From contig JAAYUD010000068.1 of assembly GCA_012517855.1 (NCBI GenBank), positions 1 through 64,000 of the forward strand: 64,000 nt of DNA. The letters run 5' to 3'. The DNA comes from Bacteroidales bacterium (GTDB taxonomy: Bacteria; Bacteroidota; Bacteroidia; Bacteroidales; Bacteroidaceae). The translations under genes and the position numbers were made by a program. Shown here piece by piece: positions 17,059 to 26,963 of this stretch (the first letter of the stretch is position 1; each line of letters starts with the position of its first letter). Below the pieces are notes generated by a model. It saw nothing but the letters and a program-made list of their open reading frames with translations. It made no database searches and was not told the origin of the DNA.

Positions 17059-17859
17059 ATGAAAATAAAGTTGAATATCTTGCTCATTACATTAGCATGC
17101 ATCGCTTTTACCTCGTGTCAATCTTATAAGACTATACCCTATTTACAAGGACTAGACAGCCTTAATTTGACCCAAGCCCAGGCTTTGCCTCGCGAAGCAC
17201 GAGTAATGCCACAAGATTTGGTAAGTATCATCGTATCATGTTCCAATCCAGAACTAGCTGTTCCATTCAATTTGAGTGTACAAACGGCTGTCAATGTTGC
17301 ACAACAAAACCAGTACACTACATCGCAACCAGTAATACAACAATATTTAGTTGATAGTGAGGGCAACATTGATTTTCCTATATTAGGTCATTTACATATA
17401 GGTGGAATGACCAGAACAGAAGTACAAGATTTGGTAAAATCAAAACTTAAACCATATATTAAAGAAGAACCAATTGTAACTGTCAGATTAGCAAATTTCC
17501 GAATATCTGTCATTGGTGAAGTAACAGATCCAGGTACATATAATATTACGAATGAAAAAGTGAATATATTTGAGGCATTGGCTCTAGCAAAAGATATGAC
17601 TGTTTATGGACGCCGTGAAAATGTACATGTGATTCGAGAAAACGCTAAAGGACATAAAGAAGTGGCAACACTGGATCTAAGTAAAGCAAACATATTACAA
17701 TCTCCTTACTACTATCTACAACAAAACGATATCGTATATGTAACACCCAATAAAGCTAAGGCAACAACAGCCGATATTACTTCAAGTACCACAATATGGT
17801 TTTCTATCGTCGGTTCTTTAATGTCTTTAGCCAGTATAATGATCGCATTATTTAGATAA
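17059..17859 (+). CDS. Wza-like polysaccharide export lipoprotein
   Basis: A 266-aa outer-membrane lipoprotein. The lipobox AFTSC follows a short hydrophobic leader (MKIKLNILLITLACIAF). The Poly_export domain covers roughly residues 45-130 (VMPQDLVSIIVS, YLVDSEGNIDFPILGHLHIGGMT) and an SLBB domain follows (ISVIGEVTDPGTYNI). A hydrophobic C-terminal segment is present (TIWFSIVGSLMSLASIMIALF). It forms the secretion channel for capsule or exopolysaccharide together with the Wzc-like protein that starts 10 bases downstream. No flippase, polymerase or glycosyltransferase is in the window. Confidence 0.92.
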   Translation: MKIKLNILLITLACIAFTSCQSYKTIPYLQGLDSLNLTQAQALPREARVMPQDLVSIIVSCSNPELAVPFNLSVQTAVNVAQQNQYTTSQPVIQQYLVDSEGNIDFPILGHLHIGGMTRTEVQDLVKSKLKPYIKEEPIVTVRLANFRISVIGEVTDPGTYNITNEKVNIFEALALAKDMTVYGRRENVHVIRENAKGHKEVATLDLSKANILQSPYYYLQQNDIVYVTPNKAKATTADITSSTTIWFSIVGSLMSLASIMIALFR

Positions 17860-17868
17860 AACACAAAG

Positions 17869-20346
17869 ATGATGAACGAAGAAATTAAAAATAACAATTC
17901 GAACGATACGAATCCGGAATATAACGAAGAGAACTTTGATTGGAAAGCATTGCTATTTAAATGTTTTTTACACTGGCCATGGTTTTTAGGATCAATTGTA
18001 ATATGTATTATTTGTGCATGGATGTATTTACATTTCGCCACTCCAATTTACAAAACAACAGCTTCGGTATTAATCAAAGAAGAAGATAAAAAAAATAGTA
18101 AAAGCATGAACGGCCTATCAGATCTTACTCAATTAGGCATTTTTTCTTCTACTCAAAGTTTTGATAACGAGGTCGAAATTTTACGTTCAAAAAACCTAGT
18201 CAGAAATGTCATAGAAGAATTAAATTTAAATACGACTTACTTTCAAAAAAGAGGATTAAAATCGGTAGAATTATATAATGACAGTCTTTTCGAGGTCATA
18301 CTGCCAGCGATTAAATCCGAGAGATTAGGAGAAGAGGTAAAATTCAAAACAATATATTATCCAAACGGCTCTATGGACGTAGAAGGATTAATAGGTAAAA
18401 AGAAATATAACAAACATTTTACCCGTCTACCAGGTTTAATGCCTACTGAAGTCGGAACTTTCTGTTTTCAACGAGCGAAAGCAACCAAATTTTTTACAGA
18501 AAATCAAGAAATTGAAATAAATGTTCAAAACCCTATACAAATAGCAGAAGTTTATAGTAATAAATTAGATGTAGCTCCTAGTTCAAAAACAACAACTATT
18601 GCATTACTAACATTTAATGACAGCCAAAAAGAAAGAGCTGCAAACTTTATCAACAAATTAGTCGAAGTTTATAATAACAACGCTAATTTAGATAAAAATG
18701 AAATAGCTGAAAAAACTCGTCAATTTATTGATGAACGAATCAAAATTATTAATGATGATTTATTCAATACCGAAAAAGATTTAGAAAACTTTAAGCGCCA
18801 GGCAGGATTAACGGATTTAAAAAGTGATGCAGAGTTAGTTATCAAAGAAAATTCGGAATACAATAAAATGCAAGCTGAAAATGCAACACAACTGAATATC
18901 ATACGATATCTGAGAAAAGCTATCTCAGGGAAAAGCTATACGGTCCTTCCTACTCAAATAGGTATTACTGATCAAGCTCTGGCAATACAGATTGATGCAT
19001 ATAATAAATTAGTTATTGATCGTAATCGCCTATTAAAAAATTCAACAATAAATAACCCTGTTATTGCTAACCAAGATTTAACCATCAAAGCGACACAAGA
19101 AGCAATACGTGCGACATTACATAGCATTGAACAAGGACTGACAATTACCCAAAGAGGCATTAATGCCCAAGCGGGAAAATACAATGAGAAAATTAGCAAA
19201 GCCCCTACTCAGGAACGGCAATTTCTAAGCATTTCGCGCCAACAGGAAATTAAATCGCAACTATATCTAATGTTATTGCAAAAACGTGAACAGAACTCTA
19301 TAGAACTAGCATCTACAGCAAATAACGCTAAAATTATTGATGCAGCTCTTGCGGACGATTTGCCCATTTCCCCTAAACGCAGTATCATCTATTTGGTAGC
19401 ATTGGTTATCGGTGTAGCATTACCCATTGGATGTCTCTACATAAACGACCTAATAAGATTTAGAATTGAAGGCCATGAAGATGTAGAAAAACTTACTAAA
19501 TGTCCTATTATTGGCGATATTGCATTGACTGACGAATCTGAGCGACAAGGAAGTATAGCGGTAAGAGAGAATGTAAATAATTTGATGGCAGAAACATTTA
19601 GAAGTATTCGTACCAACTTAAAATTCATGTTGGGTGACAATAAAAAAGTAATCATGGTTACGTCTACGACCAGTGGTGAAGGAAAGACATTCACTTCAAC
19701 CAACTTAGCTATCAGTTTTTCTCTCTTAGGTAAAAGTGTTGTACTTGTAGGATTAGATATACGCAAACCCGGTCTTAACAAAGTATTCAAAATACATCAT
19801 TTTGAAATAGGCTTAACTCAATTTTTAGCACACCCGAATTCAACCGACTTAATGTCATTAGTAAAGCCGTCAAATGTTGCTGAACGACTAGATATACTGC
19901 CAAGTGGAACCATTCCCCCAAATCCGACAGAGTTGATAGATAGCCCCGCGCTCCAGAAAGCAATCACCATTTTAAAAGAAAAATATGATTATGTCATTCT
20001 AGACACAGCACCTATCGGACTAGTTTCTGATACACAACTCATTGGAAAAGTAGCAGACTTGGCGATCTATGTATGTCGTGCAGATTATACCCCCAGAGCA
20101 GATTTCATGCTTATAGAAGAGTTGAGAAAACAAAAAAGATTGCCTAACTTATGTTGCATTATTAACGGCGTGGACTTTACACAAAGAAAATATGGTTATT
20201 ATTACGGCTATGGCAAAAAGTATGGATACGGAGGATATGGTAAACACTATGGTTATGGATATGGGTATGATAAAACTAGTAAGAATGAAAAATTGACTGA
20301 AAGACACACCAATGGCAATAAAGATCATACTAAAATAACTGAATAA
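17869..20346 (+). CDS. Wzc-like polysaccharide co-polymerase / BY-kinase
   Basis: An 825-aa inner-membrane protein. The Wzz domain has a first membrane segment near residues 35-55 (WPWFLGSIVICIICAWMYL) and a second near 505-525 (IIYLVALVIGVALPIGCLY), with long coiled-coil stretches between. The cytoplasmic BY-kinase carries Walker A STTSGEGKTFTSTNLA, Walker A' VLVGLDIRKPGLNKVF and Walker B YVILDTAPIGLVSD. The tail is a tyrosine/glycine cluster (KYGYYYGYGKKYGYGG and so on), the autophosphorylation site that controls chain length. It uses ATG 17869 or 17872. It is cotranscribed with the Wza-like gene. A hairpin separates it from fkp. Confidence 0.94.
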   Translation: MMNEEIKNNNSNDTNPEYNEENFDWKALLFKCFLHWPWFLGSIVICIICAWMYLHFATPIYKTTASVLIKEEDKKNSKSMNGLSDLTQLGIFSSTQSFDNEVEILRSKNLVRNVIEELNLNTTYFQKRGLKSVELYNDSLFEVILPAIKSERLGEEVKFKTIYYPNGSMDVEGLIGKKKYNKHFTRLPGLMPTEVGTFCFQRAKATKFFTENQEIEINVQNPIQIAEVYSNKLDVAPSSKTTTIALLTFNDSQKERAANFINKLVEVYNNNANLDKNEIAEKTRQFIDERIKIINDDLFNTEKDLENFKRQAGLTDLKSDAELVIKENSEYNKMQAENATQLNIIRYLRKAISGKSYTVLPTQIGITDQALAIQIDAYNKLVIDRNRLLKNSTINNPVIANQDLTIKATQEAIRATLHSIEQGLTITQRGINAQAGKYNEKISKAPTQERQFLSISRQQEIKSQLYLMLLQKREQNSIELASTANNAKIIDAALADDLPISPKRSIIYLVALVIGVALPIGCLYINDLIRFRIEGHEDVEKLTKCPIIGDIALTDESERQGSIAVRENVNNLMAETFRSIRTNLKFMLGDNKKVIMVTSTTSGEGKTFTSTNLAISFSLLGKSVVLVGLDIRKPGLNKVFKIHHFEIGLTQFLAHPNSTDLMSLVKPSNVAERLDILPSGTIPPNPTELIDSPALQKAITILKEKYDYVILDTAPIGLVSDTQLIGKVADLAIYVCRADYTPRADFMLIEELRKQKRLPNLCCIINGVDFTQRKYGYYYGYGKKYGYGGYGKHYGYGYGYDKTSKNEKLTERHTNGNKDHTKITE

Positions 20347-20368
20347 TTTTTTTCTTTTCGAAAATTAG

Positions 20369-20421
20369 TAATGTGCTAAAAGTCGAAGTTTATAAAGCCA
20401 TATACGACTATTGGCACATTA
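20369..20421. other. Intercistronic hairpin before fkp
   Basis: TAATGTGC (20369-20376) pairs with GCACATTA (20414-20421), with an inner GTCG/CGAC pair. There is no U-tract, so it may be a processing or attenuation element rather than a terminator. Confidence 0.4.
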
Positions 20422-20478
20422 TTAATTATAAAAAATGAGATATAGATGTAACAAAATAAACGAATAAAGACAAACACG

Positions 20479-23331
20479 TTGAAAACACTGTTATCACTAC
20501 CACCAAATTTAGTGGAAAGTTTTCATCAATTAGAGAAAGTAAACATAGATCAATATTTTTGTACATCTGATCCGATAGGTTCCAAACTAGGCTCTGGTGG
20601 AGGAACAACATGGCTACTTGCCGCTTGCAAAAAACAGGAAAACGATACAAGATCTCTTAGTGAATGGCTTAGCAAAGAAAAGAGAATTTTACTCCATGCA
20701 GGTGGACAAAGCCGAAGATTACCTGCTTATGCCCCCTCAGGGAAGATACTAACACCAATCCCTGTTTTTGATTGGGAAAGAGGACAACGATTAAAACAAA
20801 ATTTACTATCGTTACAGTTACCTCTTTATGAAGAAATACTAGAGAAAGCACCTACCAAAATTCATACCCTAATAGCTAGTGGCGATGTATACATAAGGAC
20901 GGAGAAATCGCTACAAGAGATTCCTGAAGCTGATATCATTTGTTATGGTTTATGGACCAATCCGTCATTGGCTACCAACCATGGCGTATTTGTGATGAAA
21001 CGCTCCAACTCTGAAGAGCTGGATTATATGCTACAGAAGCCGAATCTCGAAACACTGGAAACGCTCTCGAAAACGCACCTTTATTTGATGGATATAGGCA
21101 TATGGCTACTCAGTGACAGAGCTATGGAAGTTTTAATAAGCCATTCATATTTAAATGATTCTAAAGAGATTAGCTATTATGACATGTACTCTGAATATGG
21201 ATTATCATTAGGCAAACATCCCCAAATAACCGATAAAGAATTGAACAAACTATCAGTGGCCATTCTCCCACTACAAGGAGGAGAATTTTACCATTATGGT
21301 ACTAGCAAAGAACTATTATCTTCGACACTAACTATCCAAAATAAAGAATTCGATCAACGAAAAATAATGCATCACAAAGTAAAGCCTAACCCAGCGATCT
21401 TTGTACAAAATGCTGTTACAGATTTCTCTTTCTCCAATAAGAATGAAAATATTTGGATAGAAAACAGCTATATAGGTAAAAACTGGAAACTCGGTTCTTC
21501 TCAAATCATCACCTGTGTTCCTCCCAATAACTGGAATTTATCATTACCGGATAATATCTGTATAGATGTTGTTCCTATTAATGAAAAATATTTTGCCGCT
21601 CGCCCATATGGATTCTTCGATATATTTAAAGGTTCTGTATCAAGCGAAAAGACGATCTACCTAAACAAATCTATAACTACTTGGTTAAAAGAACGTGACC
21701 TAAAGATAGAAGAACTTAAAGGAGACATTTCGGATATTCAATCGACAAGATTATTTCCCATTACCGAATCAATTGAAGAACTAGGACTATTATTCAAATG
21801 GATGATCTCTGAGCCACAATTAGAAAAAGGCAAAGAGCTATGGATAAAGTCTAAAAAGCTTTCTGCAGACGAACTATCCAATCATGCGAACCTTACAAGA
21901 CTATATGCTCAGCGAGAATCATATAGAAAAGAGAACTGGACCGGATTGGCAAGAAATTACGAGAAAAGCGTGTTTTATCAACTTGATTTGGTTGATGCAG
22001 CACAGGAATATAACGGTTTAAAACTTCCTATCCCAGAAATCTTAGATGAAAGTGCATCTCTTATGACAAAGATACACAATCGAATGCTTCGGTCGTATAT
22101 TTATCAATTGAGAGGGGACAAAACGGCAATAAAAGAGCAAGAAACAGCTTTCAGTTTGCTACGCGACGGACTTATGGGTGAATTATCGGGCAAAGACAGT
22201 ACTCCGCATCTGAATGTATATTCGGACCAGATTGTTTGGGGCAGATGTCCCGTGAGGATTGATGTAGCTGGCGGTTGGACAGATACACCACCCTATTCGC
22301 TCTACGTAGGAGGAAATGTAGTCAATTTTGCCATCGAACTCAATGGACAACCTCCATTGCAAGTTTATATAAAACCAACATCTTCAAAGCATATTTTATT
22401 GCGCTCCATAGACATGGGAGCAACAGAGATTGTTTCGACTTATGAAGAGTTAATGGATTATAAGAAAGTAGGATCACCGTTTTCGATTCCGAAAGCCGCT
22501 TTAGTATTAACTGGCTTTTCTCCATTAGTCTCTTTCAAAAAATATAAAACGCTCGAAGAGCAACTTAAAGAATTCGGAGCAGGTCTCGAAGTGACATTGC
22601 TAGCTGCAATACCTACCGGTTCAGGACTTGGAACAAGTTCTATATTGGCATCTACAGTACTTGGCGCACTTAATGACTTTTGCGGCTTAGAATGGGATAA
22701 AAATGAAATATGTAAACGCACGTTAGCATTGGAACAATTGCTTACTACTGGCGGAGGCTGGCAGGATCAATATGGAGGAGTACTTCAAGGCGTTAAGTTC
22801 TTGCAATCGGATTCGGGATTCAATCAAAGCCCATTGGCACGTTGGTTGCCAACAGATTTATTCACATCCCCCGAATATAGAGATTGTCATTTACTATATT
22901 ATACAGGTATAACTCGGACAGCAAAAAACATTTTAGCAGAGATAGTCCGTTCTATGTTTCTAAATTCCAATTTTCACTTAAGGCTGCTCAGTGAGATGAA
23001 ACGTCATGCAATCTCCATGAATGAGGCTATCCTTAAAAATGATTTTGCAGAGTACGGTAAATTGGTATACCAAACATGGCAACAAAACAAACTGCTTGAT
23101 CGCGGAACAAATCCCCCTGCTATAGAAGCTCTCATCAATCAAATAAAAGATTATTGCTTGGGATACAAATTACCTGGAGCAGGTGGAGGAGGCTATTTAT
23201 ACATGGTCGCTAAAGATCCACAAGCGGCCCAATACATCAAGAAAATATTATCAGAACATGCTCCAAACAAACGTGCCCGATTTGTAAATATGACACTATC
23301 CAACAAAGGATTCCAAGTGTCGAGAAGTTGA
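20479..23331 (+). CDS. fkp: Bifunctional L-fucokinase / GDP-L-fucose pyrophosphorylase
   Basis: This 950-aa enzyme salvages free L-fucose: kinase to fucose-1-phosphate, then transfer to GDP-fucose. The N-terminal pyrophosphorylase shows LLHAGGQSRRLPAYAPSGKI. The C-terminal GHMP kinase shows WGRCPVRIDVAGGWTDTPPY, the ATP loop AIPTGSGLGTSSILA and the third motif LPGAGGGGYLYMV. Length equals that of the Bacteroides fragilis Fkp. The start must be TTG: reading upstream in frame reaches a stop within ten codons with no ATG, and LLSLPPNLVESFH aligns with the family N-terminus. The permease gene starts 7 bases after its stop. GDP-fucose feeds fucosylation of capsule and surface glycoproteins. Confidence 0.96.
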   Translation: MKTLLSLPPNLVESFHQLEKVNIDQYFCTSDPIGSKLGSGGGTTWLLAACKKQENDTRSLSEWLSKEKRILLHAGGQSRRLPAYAPSGKILTPIPVFDWERGQRLKQNLLSLQLPLYEEILEKAPTKIHTLIASGDVYIRTEKSLQEIPEADIICYGLWTNPSLATNHGVFVMKRSNSEELDYMLQKPNLETLETLSKTHLYLMDIGIWLLSDRAMEVLISHSYLNDSKEISYYDMYSEYGLSLGKHPQITDKELNKLSVAILPLQGGEFYHYGTSKELLSSTLTIQNKEFDQRKIMHHKVKPNPAIFVQNAVTDFSFSNKNENIWIENSYIGKNWKLGSSQIITCVPPNNWNLSLPDNICIDVVPINEKYFAARPYGFFDIFKGSVSSEKTIYLNKSITTWLKERDLKIEELKGDISDIQSTRLFPITESIEELGLLFKWMISEPQLEKGKELWIKSKKLSADELSNHANLTRLYAQRESYRKENWTGLARNYEKSVFYQLDLVDAAQEYNGLKLPIPEILDESASLMTKIHNRMLRSYIYQLRGDKTAIKEQETAFSLLRDGLMGELSGKDSTPHLNVYSDQIVWGRCPVRIDVAGGWTDTPPYSLYVGGNVVNFAIELNGQPPLQVYIKPTSSKHILLRSIDMGATEIVSTYEELMDYKKVGSPFSIPKAALVLTGFSPLVSFKKYKTLEEQLKEFGAGLEVTLLAAIPTGSGLGTSSILASTVLGALNDFCGLEWDKNEICKRTLALEQLLTTGGGWQDQYGGVLQGVKFLQSDSGFNQSPLARWLPTDLFTSPEYRDCHLLYYTGITRTAKNILAEIVRSMFLNSNFHLRLLSEMKRHAISMNEAILKNDFAEYGKLVYQTWQQNKLLDRGTNPPAIEALINQIKDYCLGYKLPGAGGGGYLYMVAKDPQAAQYIKKILSEHAPNKRARFVNMTLSNKGFQVSRS

Positions 23332-23338
23332 TACAACC

Positions 23339-24559
23339 ATGAAAATAGTAAAAACAAAAAACGGACGTTCTTACCTATATCCTTTCATATTAGTGACGTC
23401 ACTATTTTTTTTGTGGGGATTCGCCCATAGTATTTTGGATGTACTGAATAAAGACTTTCAGATAGTCTTTCAAATGACTAAGGCTAAATCGGCTCTAGTC
23501 CAAATGATGGTATATGGTGGATACTTCCTTATGGCTTTGCCTGCAGGATATATAACAAAAAAAATGGGCTACCGCAAAGGCGTCATTATAGGACTACAGC
23601 TTTATGCTTTCGGAGCCTTTCTATTTATACCCGGTTGCAAATTGGAATCTTTTCCTTTTTTCCTCCTATGCTTGTTCATTATAGGGTGCGGGCTTACATG
23701 CTTGGAAACGGCAGCAAATCCATATATTACAGTTTTAGGAGACCCTAAATACGGTTCAAGCCGATTAAACTTTGCTCAAGCATTCAATGGATTCGGCTGG
23801 ATATGTGGCCCACTGGCAGGTAGCCTTATCATTCTATCCGATTCCAAGAACATAGACAATCTAGCAATTCCATATATGGGAATCGGTATTGCGGTATTGG
23901 TAGTAGCCATTCTCTTTGTGTGCGTAAAGCTCCCTGAAATAAAAGAGGATGAAAAAGATGAAGAAGAAGGGATCTCAATGGACCACATGAATAACTGTTT
24001 ATGGCAACATCCACACTTCTTATTTGGTTTATTGGCCTTATTTTTATATGTAGCAGCCCAAACAGGTATTAACAGTTTCTTCATCAACTACGCTACTGAA
24101 TCGACCATTTCTTTCAGCCCGAAAGAAGCTGGATTGTTACTCTCATTTGGCGGTATGGGACTGTTCATGATGGGGCGTTTCCTTGGCAGTTGGCTGTTGA
24201 GTTTAATCAAAGCCTCTACTTTACTTTTTATTTTTTCCATTGGAGCATTAATCTGCATGGCACTGGTAATCATAAATGTCGGATGGGTTTCACTCATTGC
24301 ACTTTTCATCTGTTATCTTTTCGAATCGATCATGTTCCCTACCATTTTCTCTATGTCCATCAGAGACTTGGGTACACATACTAAACAAGCATCGTCTTTC
24401 CTCATCATGTCTATTGTCGGAGGAGCCATAGCCCCATGGTTAATGGGACTGCTAGGAGAACATTCTATTAACATCGGATTTATTATCCCGCTTCTTTGCT
24501 TTATTATTATTTCTATTTATGCCTACAAATATCCCAAATTAATAGAAAAAATACAATAA
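23339..24559 (+). CDS. fucP: L-fucose:H+ symporter (MFS)
   Basis: A 406-aa major facilitator protein with about 12 hydrophobic segments and a charged central loop (KLPEIKEDEKDEEEG). The FucP family pattern is visible near the N-terminus (LVTSLFFLWGFAHSILDVLNKDFQ) and in GCGLTCLETAANPYITVLG. It lies 7 bases after fkp, which fits uptake of fucose for direct conversion to GDP-fucose. No fucose isomerase, fuculose kinase or aldolase is adjacent, so the uptake here appears tied to glycan building rather than to catabolism. Confidence 0.93.
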   Translation: MKIVKTKNGRSYLYPFILVTSLFFLWGFAHSILDVLNKDFQIVFQMTKAKSALVQMMVYGGYFLMALPAGYITKKMGYRKGVIIGLQLYAFGAFLFIPGCKLESFPFFLLCLFIIGCGLTCLETAANPYITVLGDPKYGSSRLNFAQAFNGFGWICGPLAGSLIILSDSKNIDNLAIPYMGIGIAVLVVAILFVCVKLPEIKEDEKDEEEGISMDHMNNCLWQHPHFLFGLLALFLYVAAQTGINSFFINYATESTISFSPKEAGLLLSFGGMGLFMMGRFLGSWLLSLIKASTLLFIFSIGALICMALVIINVGWVSLIALFICYLFESIMFPTIFSMSIRDLGTHTKQASSFLIMSIVGGAIAPWLMGLLGEHSINIGFIIPLLCFIIISIYAYKYPKLIEKIQ

Positions 24560-24588
24560 ATAGCCTGCTATATGTGCAAAGTTTTTAC

Positions 24589-24596
24589 TACATTTG
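24589..24596 (+). promoter_or_regulatory. -7 promoter box for gmd
   Basis: TACATTTG fits TAnnTTTG, 23 bases before the gmd ATG. No -33 element is found at the right distance. Confidence 0.4.
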
Positions 24597-24619
24597 CATC
24601 AACTTATTAAAGAATAAAC

Positions 24620-25723
24620 ATGAAAAAGAAAATTGCATTAATCACAGGTATTACCGGACAAGACGGTTCATTCCTTGCAGAATTTCTATTAAATAAAGAT
24701 TACGAAGTACACGGCACACTTCGCCGTTCATCGTCTTTCAATACGGGAAGAATAGAGCATCTTTATCTCGATGAATGGGTACGCGACATGAAAAGAAACC
24801 GTCAGGTAAACCTACATTATGCAGATATGACGGATTCAAGTTCTCTTATCCGTTTGATTCAAGAAATACAACCCGATGAAATCTATAATCTTGCTGCTCA
24901 AAGTCACGTTAAAGTAAGCTTTGATGTCCCCGAATACACTGCTGAGACGGATGCTACCGGTACGCTTCGCCTGCTTGAAGCTGTTAAGATGTTAGGTCTT
25001 GCCGAAAAGACACGTATCTATCAAGCTTCCACTTCCGAACTCTTCGGCCTGGTACAAGAAATACCTCAAAAAGAGACAACGCCATTTTATCCACGTTCAC
25101 CATACGGTGTGGCCAAACTATACGGCTATTGGATCGTAAAAAACTACCGCGAAAGTTACCGTATGTTCGCCGTTAACGGCATCCTTTTCAACCATGAAAG
25201 TGAACGTCGGGGCGAGACTTTTGTTACCCGCAAGATAACATTAGCCGTAGCTCGTATCGCACTTGGCTATCAAGATAAACTGTACTTAGGAAATTTAGAT
25301 TCCCTAAGAGATTGGGGTTATGCCAAAGATTATGTAGAGTGTATGTGGCTGATGCTACAACACAATAAACCGGAAGACTTCGTTATTGCGACAGGCGAAA
25401 ATCATTCTGTTCGCGAATTCACAACTCTTGCTTTCAAAGAAGCAGGTATTGAACTTCGTTGGGAAGGGCAAGGCGTTGATGAAAGAGGTATTGATACAAA
25501 AACAGATAAAATACTGGTCGAAGTAGACAAAAAATATTTCCGCCCCTCTGAAGTAGAGCAATTGCTTGGCGACCCTAGCAAAGCAAAAGAAGTATTGGGC
25601 TGGAATCCGCAAACGACTTCTTTTCCCGAATTAGTGAAAATAATGGTTGAACACGACTTAAAATTTGCAAAGAAGCTCCATTTGAAAGCAGAATTGGACA
25701 AACAAGACGGAACATTTATGTAA
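24620..25723 (+). CDS. gmd: GDP-mannose 4,6-dehydratase
   Basis: A 367-aa extended SDR. It has the nucleotide loop [47 protein letters not shown], the catalytic Thr/Glu stretch STSELFG and the YxxxK pair [23 protein letters not shown] binds GDP-mannose. It makes GDP-4-keto-6-deoxymannose, the first step of de novo GDP-L-fucose. It is followed by fcl with 8 bases between. Length and motif order are normal. Confidence 0.96.
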   Translation: MKKKIALITGITGQDGSFLAEFLLNKDYEVHGTLRRSSSFNTGRIEHLYLDEWVRDMKRNRQVNLHYADMTDSSSLIRLIQEIQPDEIYNLAAQSHVKVSFDVPEYTAETDATGTLRLLEAVKMLGLAEKTRIYQASTSELFGLVQEIPQKETTPFYPRSPYGVAKLYGYWIVKNYRESYRMFAVNGILFNHESERRGETFVTRKITLAVARIALGYQDKLYLGNLDSLRDWGYAKDYVECMWLMLQHNKPEDFVIATGENHSVREFTTLAFKEAGIELRWEGQGVDERGIDTKTDKILVEVDKKYFRPSEVEQLLGDPSKAKEVLGWNPQTTSFPELVKIMVEHDLKFAKKLHLKAELDKQDGTFM

Positions 25724-25731
25724 AAGAAAGA

Positions 25732-26856
25732 ATGGAAAAGAATTCAAAGGTTTATGTCGCCGGGCATCACGGATTGGTGGGGAGTGCTATCTGGAAAATA
25801 CTCGAAAGCAAAGGGTATACCAACTTAGTGGGTCGTACCCACCAAGAATTGGATTTGCTTGACAGCATAGCAGTCAAACATTTTTTTGATGAAGAACAAC
25901 CCGAATACGTTATTCTAGCTGCCGCTTTTGTGGGAGGTATCATGGCAAATAGTATTTATCGTGCAGATTTTATCTACCGTAACCTACAAATCCAACAGAA
26001 TGTTATCGGAGAGAGCTTTCGTCACGATGTAAAAAAGTTACTATTTTTGGGAAGTACGTGCATTTATCCAAAAAATGCTCCACAACCGATGAAAGAAGAT
26101 GCATTACTCACTTCTCCACTCGAATATACAAATGAACCGTACGCTATTGCCAAAATAGCAGGACTCAAAATGTGCGAGAGTTTTAATATGGAATACGGCA
26201 CCAATTACATTGCTGTGATGCCTACCAATCTCTATGGACAGAATGACAATTTCGATTTGGTAACCAGCCATGTTATGCCGGCCATGATTCGAAAGATGAT
26301 TCTTGCCGATGCTCTACACCGTGACGATTGGAAACTTATTCGCAAGGATCTCAATAAACTTCCGGTAAAAGAGATTAATGGAAGCTCTTCTAAAGAGGCA
26401 ATAACAGATATGTTGAAACATTATGGCATATTCTGCGACAAGTTGGTGCTATGGGGAACGGGCAAACCGCTTCGCGAATTTTTGTGGAGCGAAGAGATGG
26501 CAGATGCTTCCGTATATGTGCTCGAACATGTAGACTACGAGGATCTGAATGGATTGCCGAACGACATGCAAGGTAAGACAACGTTGCAGCTCCATGAAGA
26601 AAAATACCCGATACCAGAAGTTCGCAATTGCCACATCAATGTGGGCACAGGAAAAGAACTGACCATTGCCGAACTGGCAGAACTTATCAAAAAGACGATC
26701 GGGTATGAAGGCTCGGTCGAATGGGATAATACCAAACCGGATGGAACAATGCGCAAATTGATTGACGTATCCAAACTTCATCATTTAGGTTGGCATCACA
26801 AAATAGAAATAAATGAAGGTGTACAAAAGTTGGTAGACTGGTATCGAAAGAACTAA
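25732..26856 (+). CDS. fcl: GDP-L-fucose synthase
   Basis: A 374-aa SDR epimerase/reductase: VAGHHGLVGSAIW, the LGSTCIYP stretch with the catalytic Ser/Cys, and YAIAKIAGLKM with the YxxxK pair. It carries an insertion near residues 190-235 (DDWKLIRKDLNKLPVKEIN region) absent from the E. coli enzyme (about 320 aa) but seen in Bacteroidales versions. It converts the gmd product to GDP-L-fucose with NADPH. Together with fkp and fucP, the operon region offers both routes to the same sugar nucleotide. A strong hairpin terminator follows. Confidence 0.96.
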   Translation: MEKNSKVYVAGHHGLVGSAIWKILESKGYTNLVGRTHQELDLLDSIAVKHFFDEEQPEYVILAAAFVGGIMANSIYRADFIYRNLQIQQNVIGESFRHDVKKLLFLGSTCIYPKNAPQPMKEDALLTSPLEYTNEPYAIAKIAGLKMCESFNMEYGTNYIAVMPTNLYGQNDNFDLVTSHVMPAMIRKMILADALHRDDWKLIRKDLNKLPVKEINGSSSKEAITDMLKHYGIFCDKLVLWGTGKPLREFLWSEEMADASVYVLEHVDYEDLNGLPNDMQGKTTLQLHEEKYPIPEVRNCHINVGTGKELTIAELAELIKKTIGYEGSVEWDNTKPDGTMRKLIDVSKLHHLGWHHKIEINEGVQKLVDWYRKN

Positions 26857-26875
26857 AATATTTTCAAACGATGAT

Positions 26876-26901
26876 AAAAGTGTGTTTAGCAACACACTTT
26901 T
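26876..26901 (+). terminator. Terminator after fcl
   Basis: AAAAGTGTGTT-TAGC-AACACACTTTT is a perfect 11-bp stem with a 4-base loop, followed by a T-rich run. Confidence 0.85.
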
Positions 26902-26928
26902 ATTGTTTTATATCTGCCCTAAATATTG

Positions 26929-26936
26929 TATTTTTG
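26929..26936 (+). promoter_or_regulatory. -7 promoter box for the C1 peptidase
   Basis: TATTTTTG lies 27 bases before the ATG and fits TAnnTTTG. The -33 half is not clear. Confidence 0.4.
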
Positions 26937-26963
26937 TAACGAAATCCATTAAATAATCAAATA

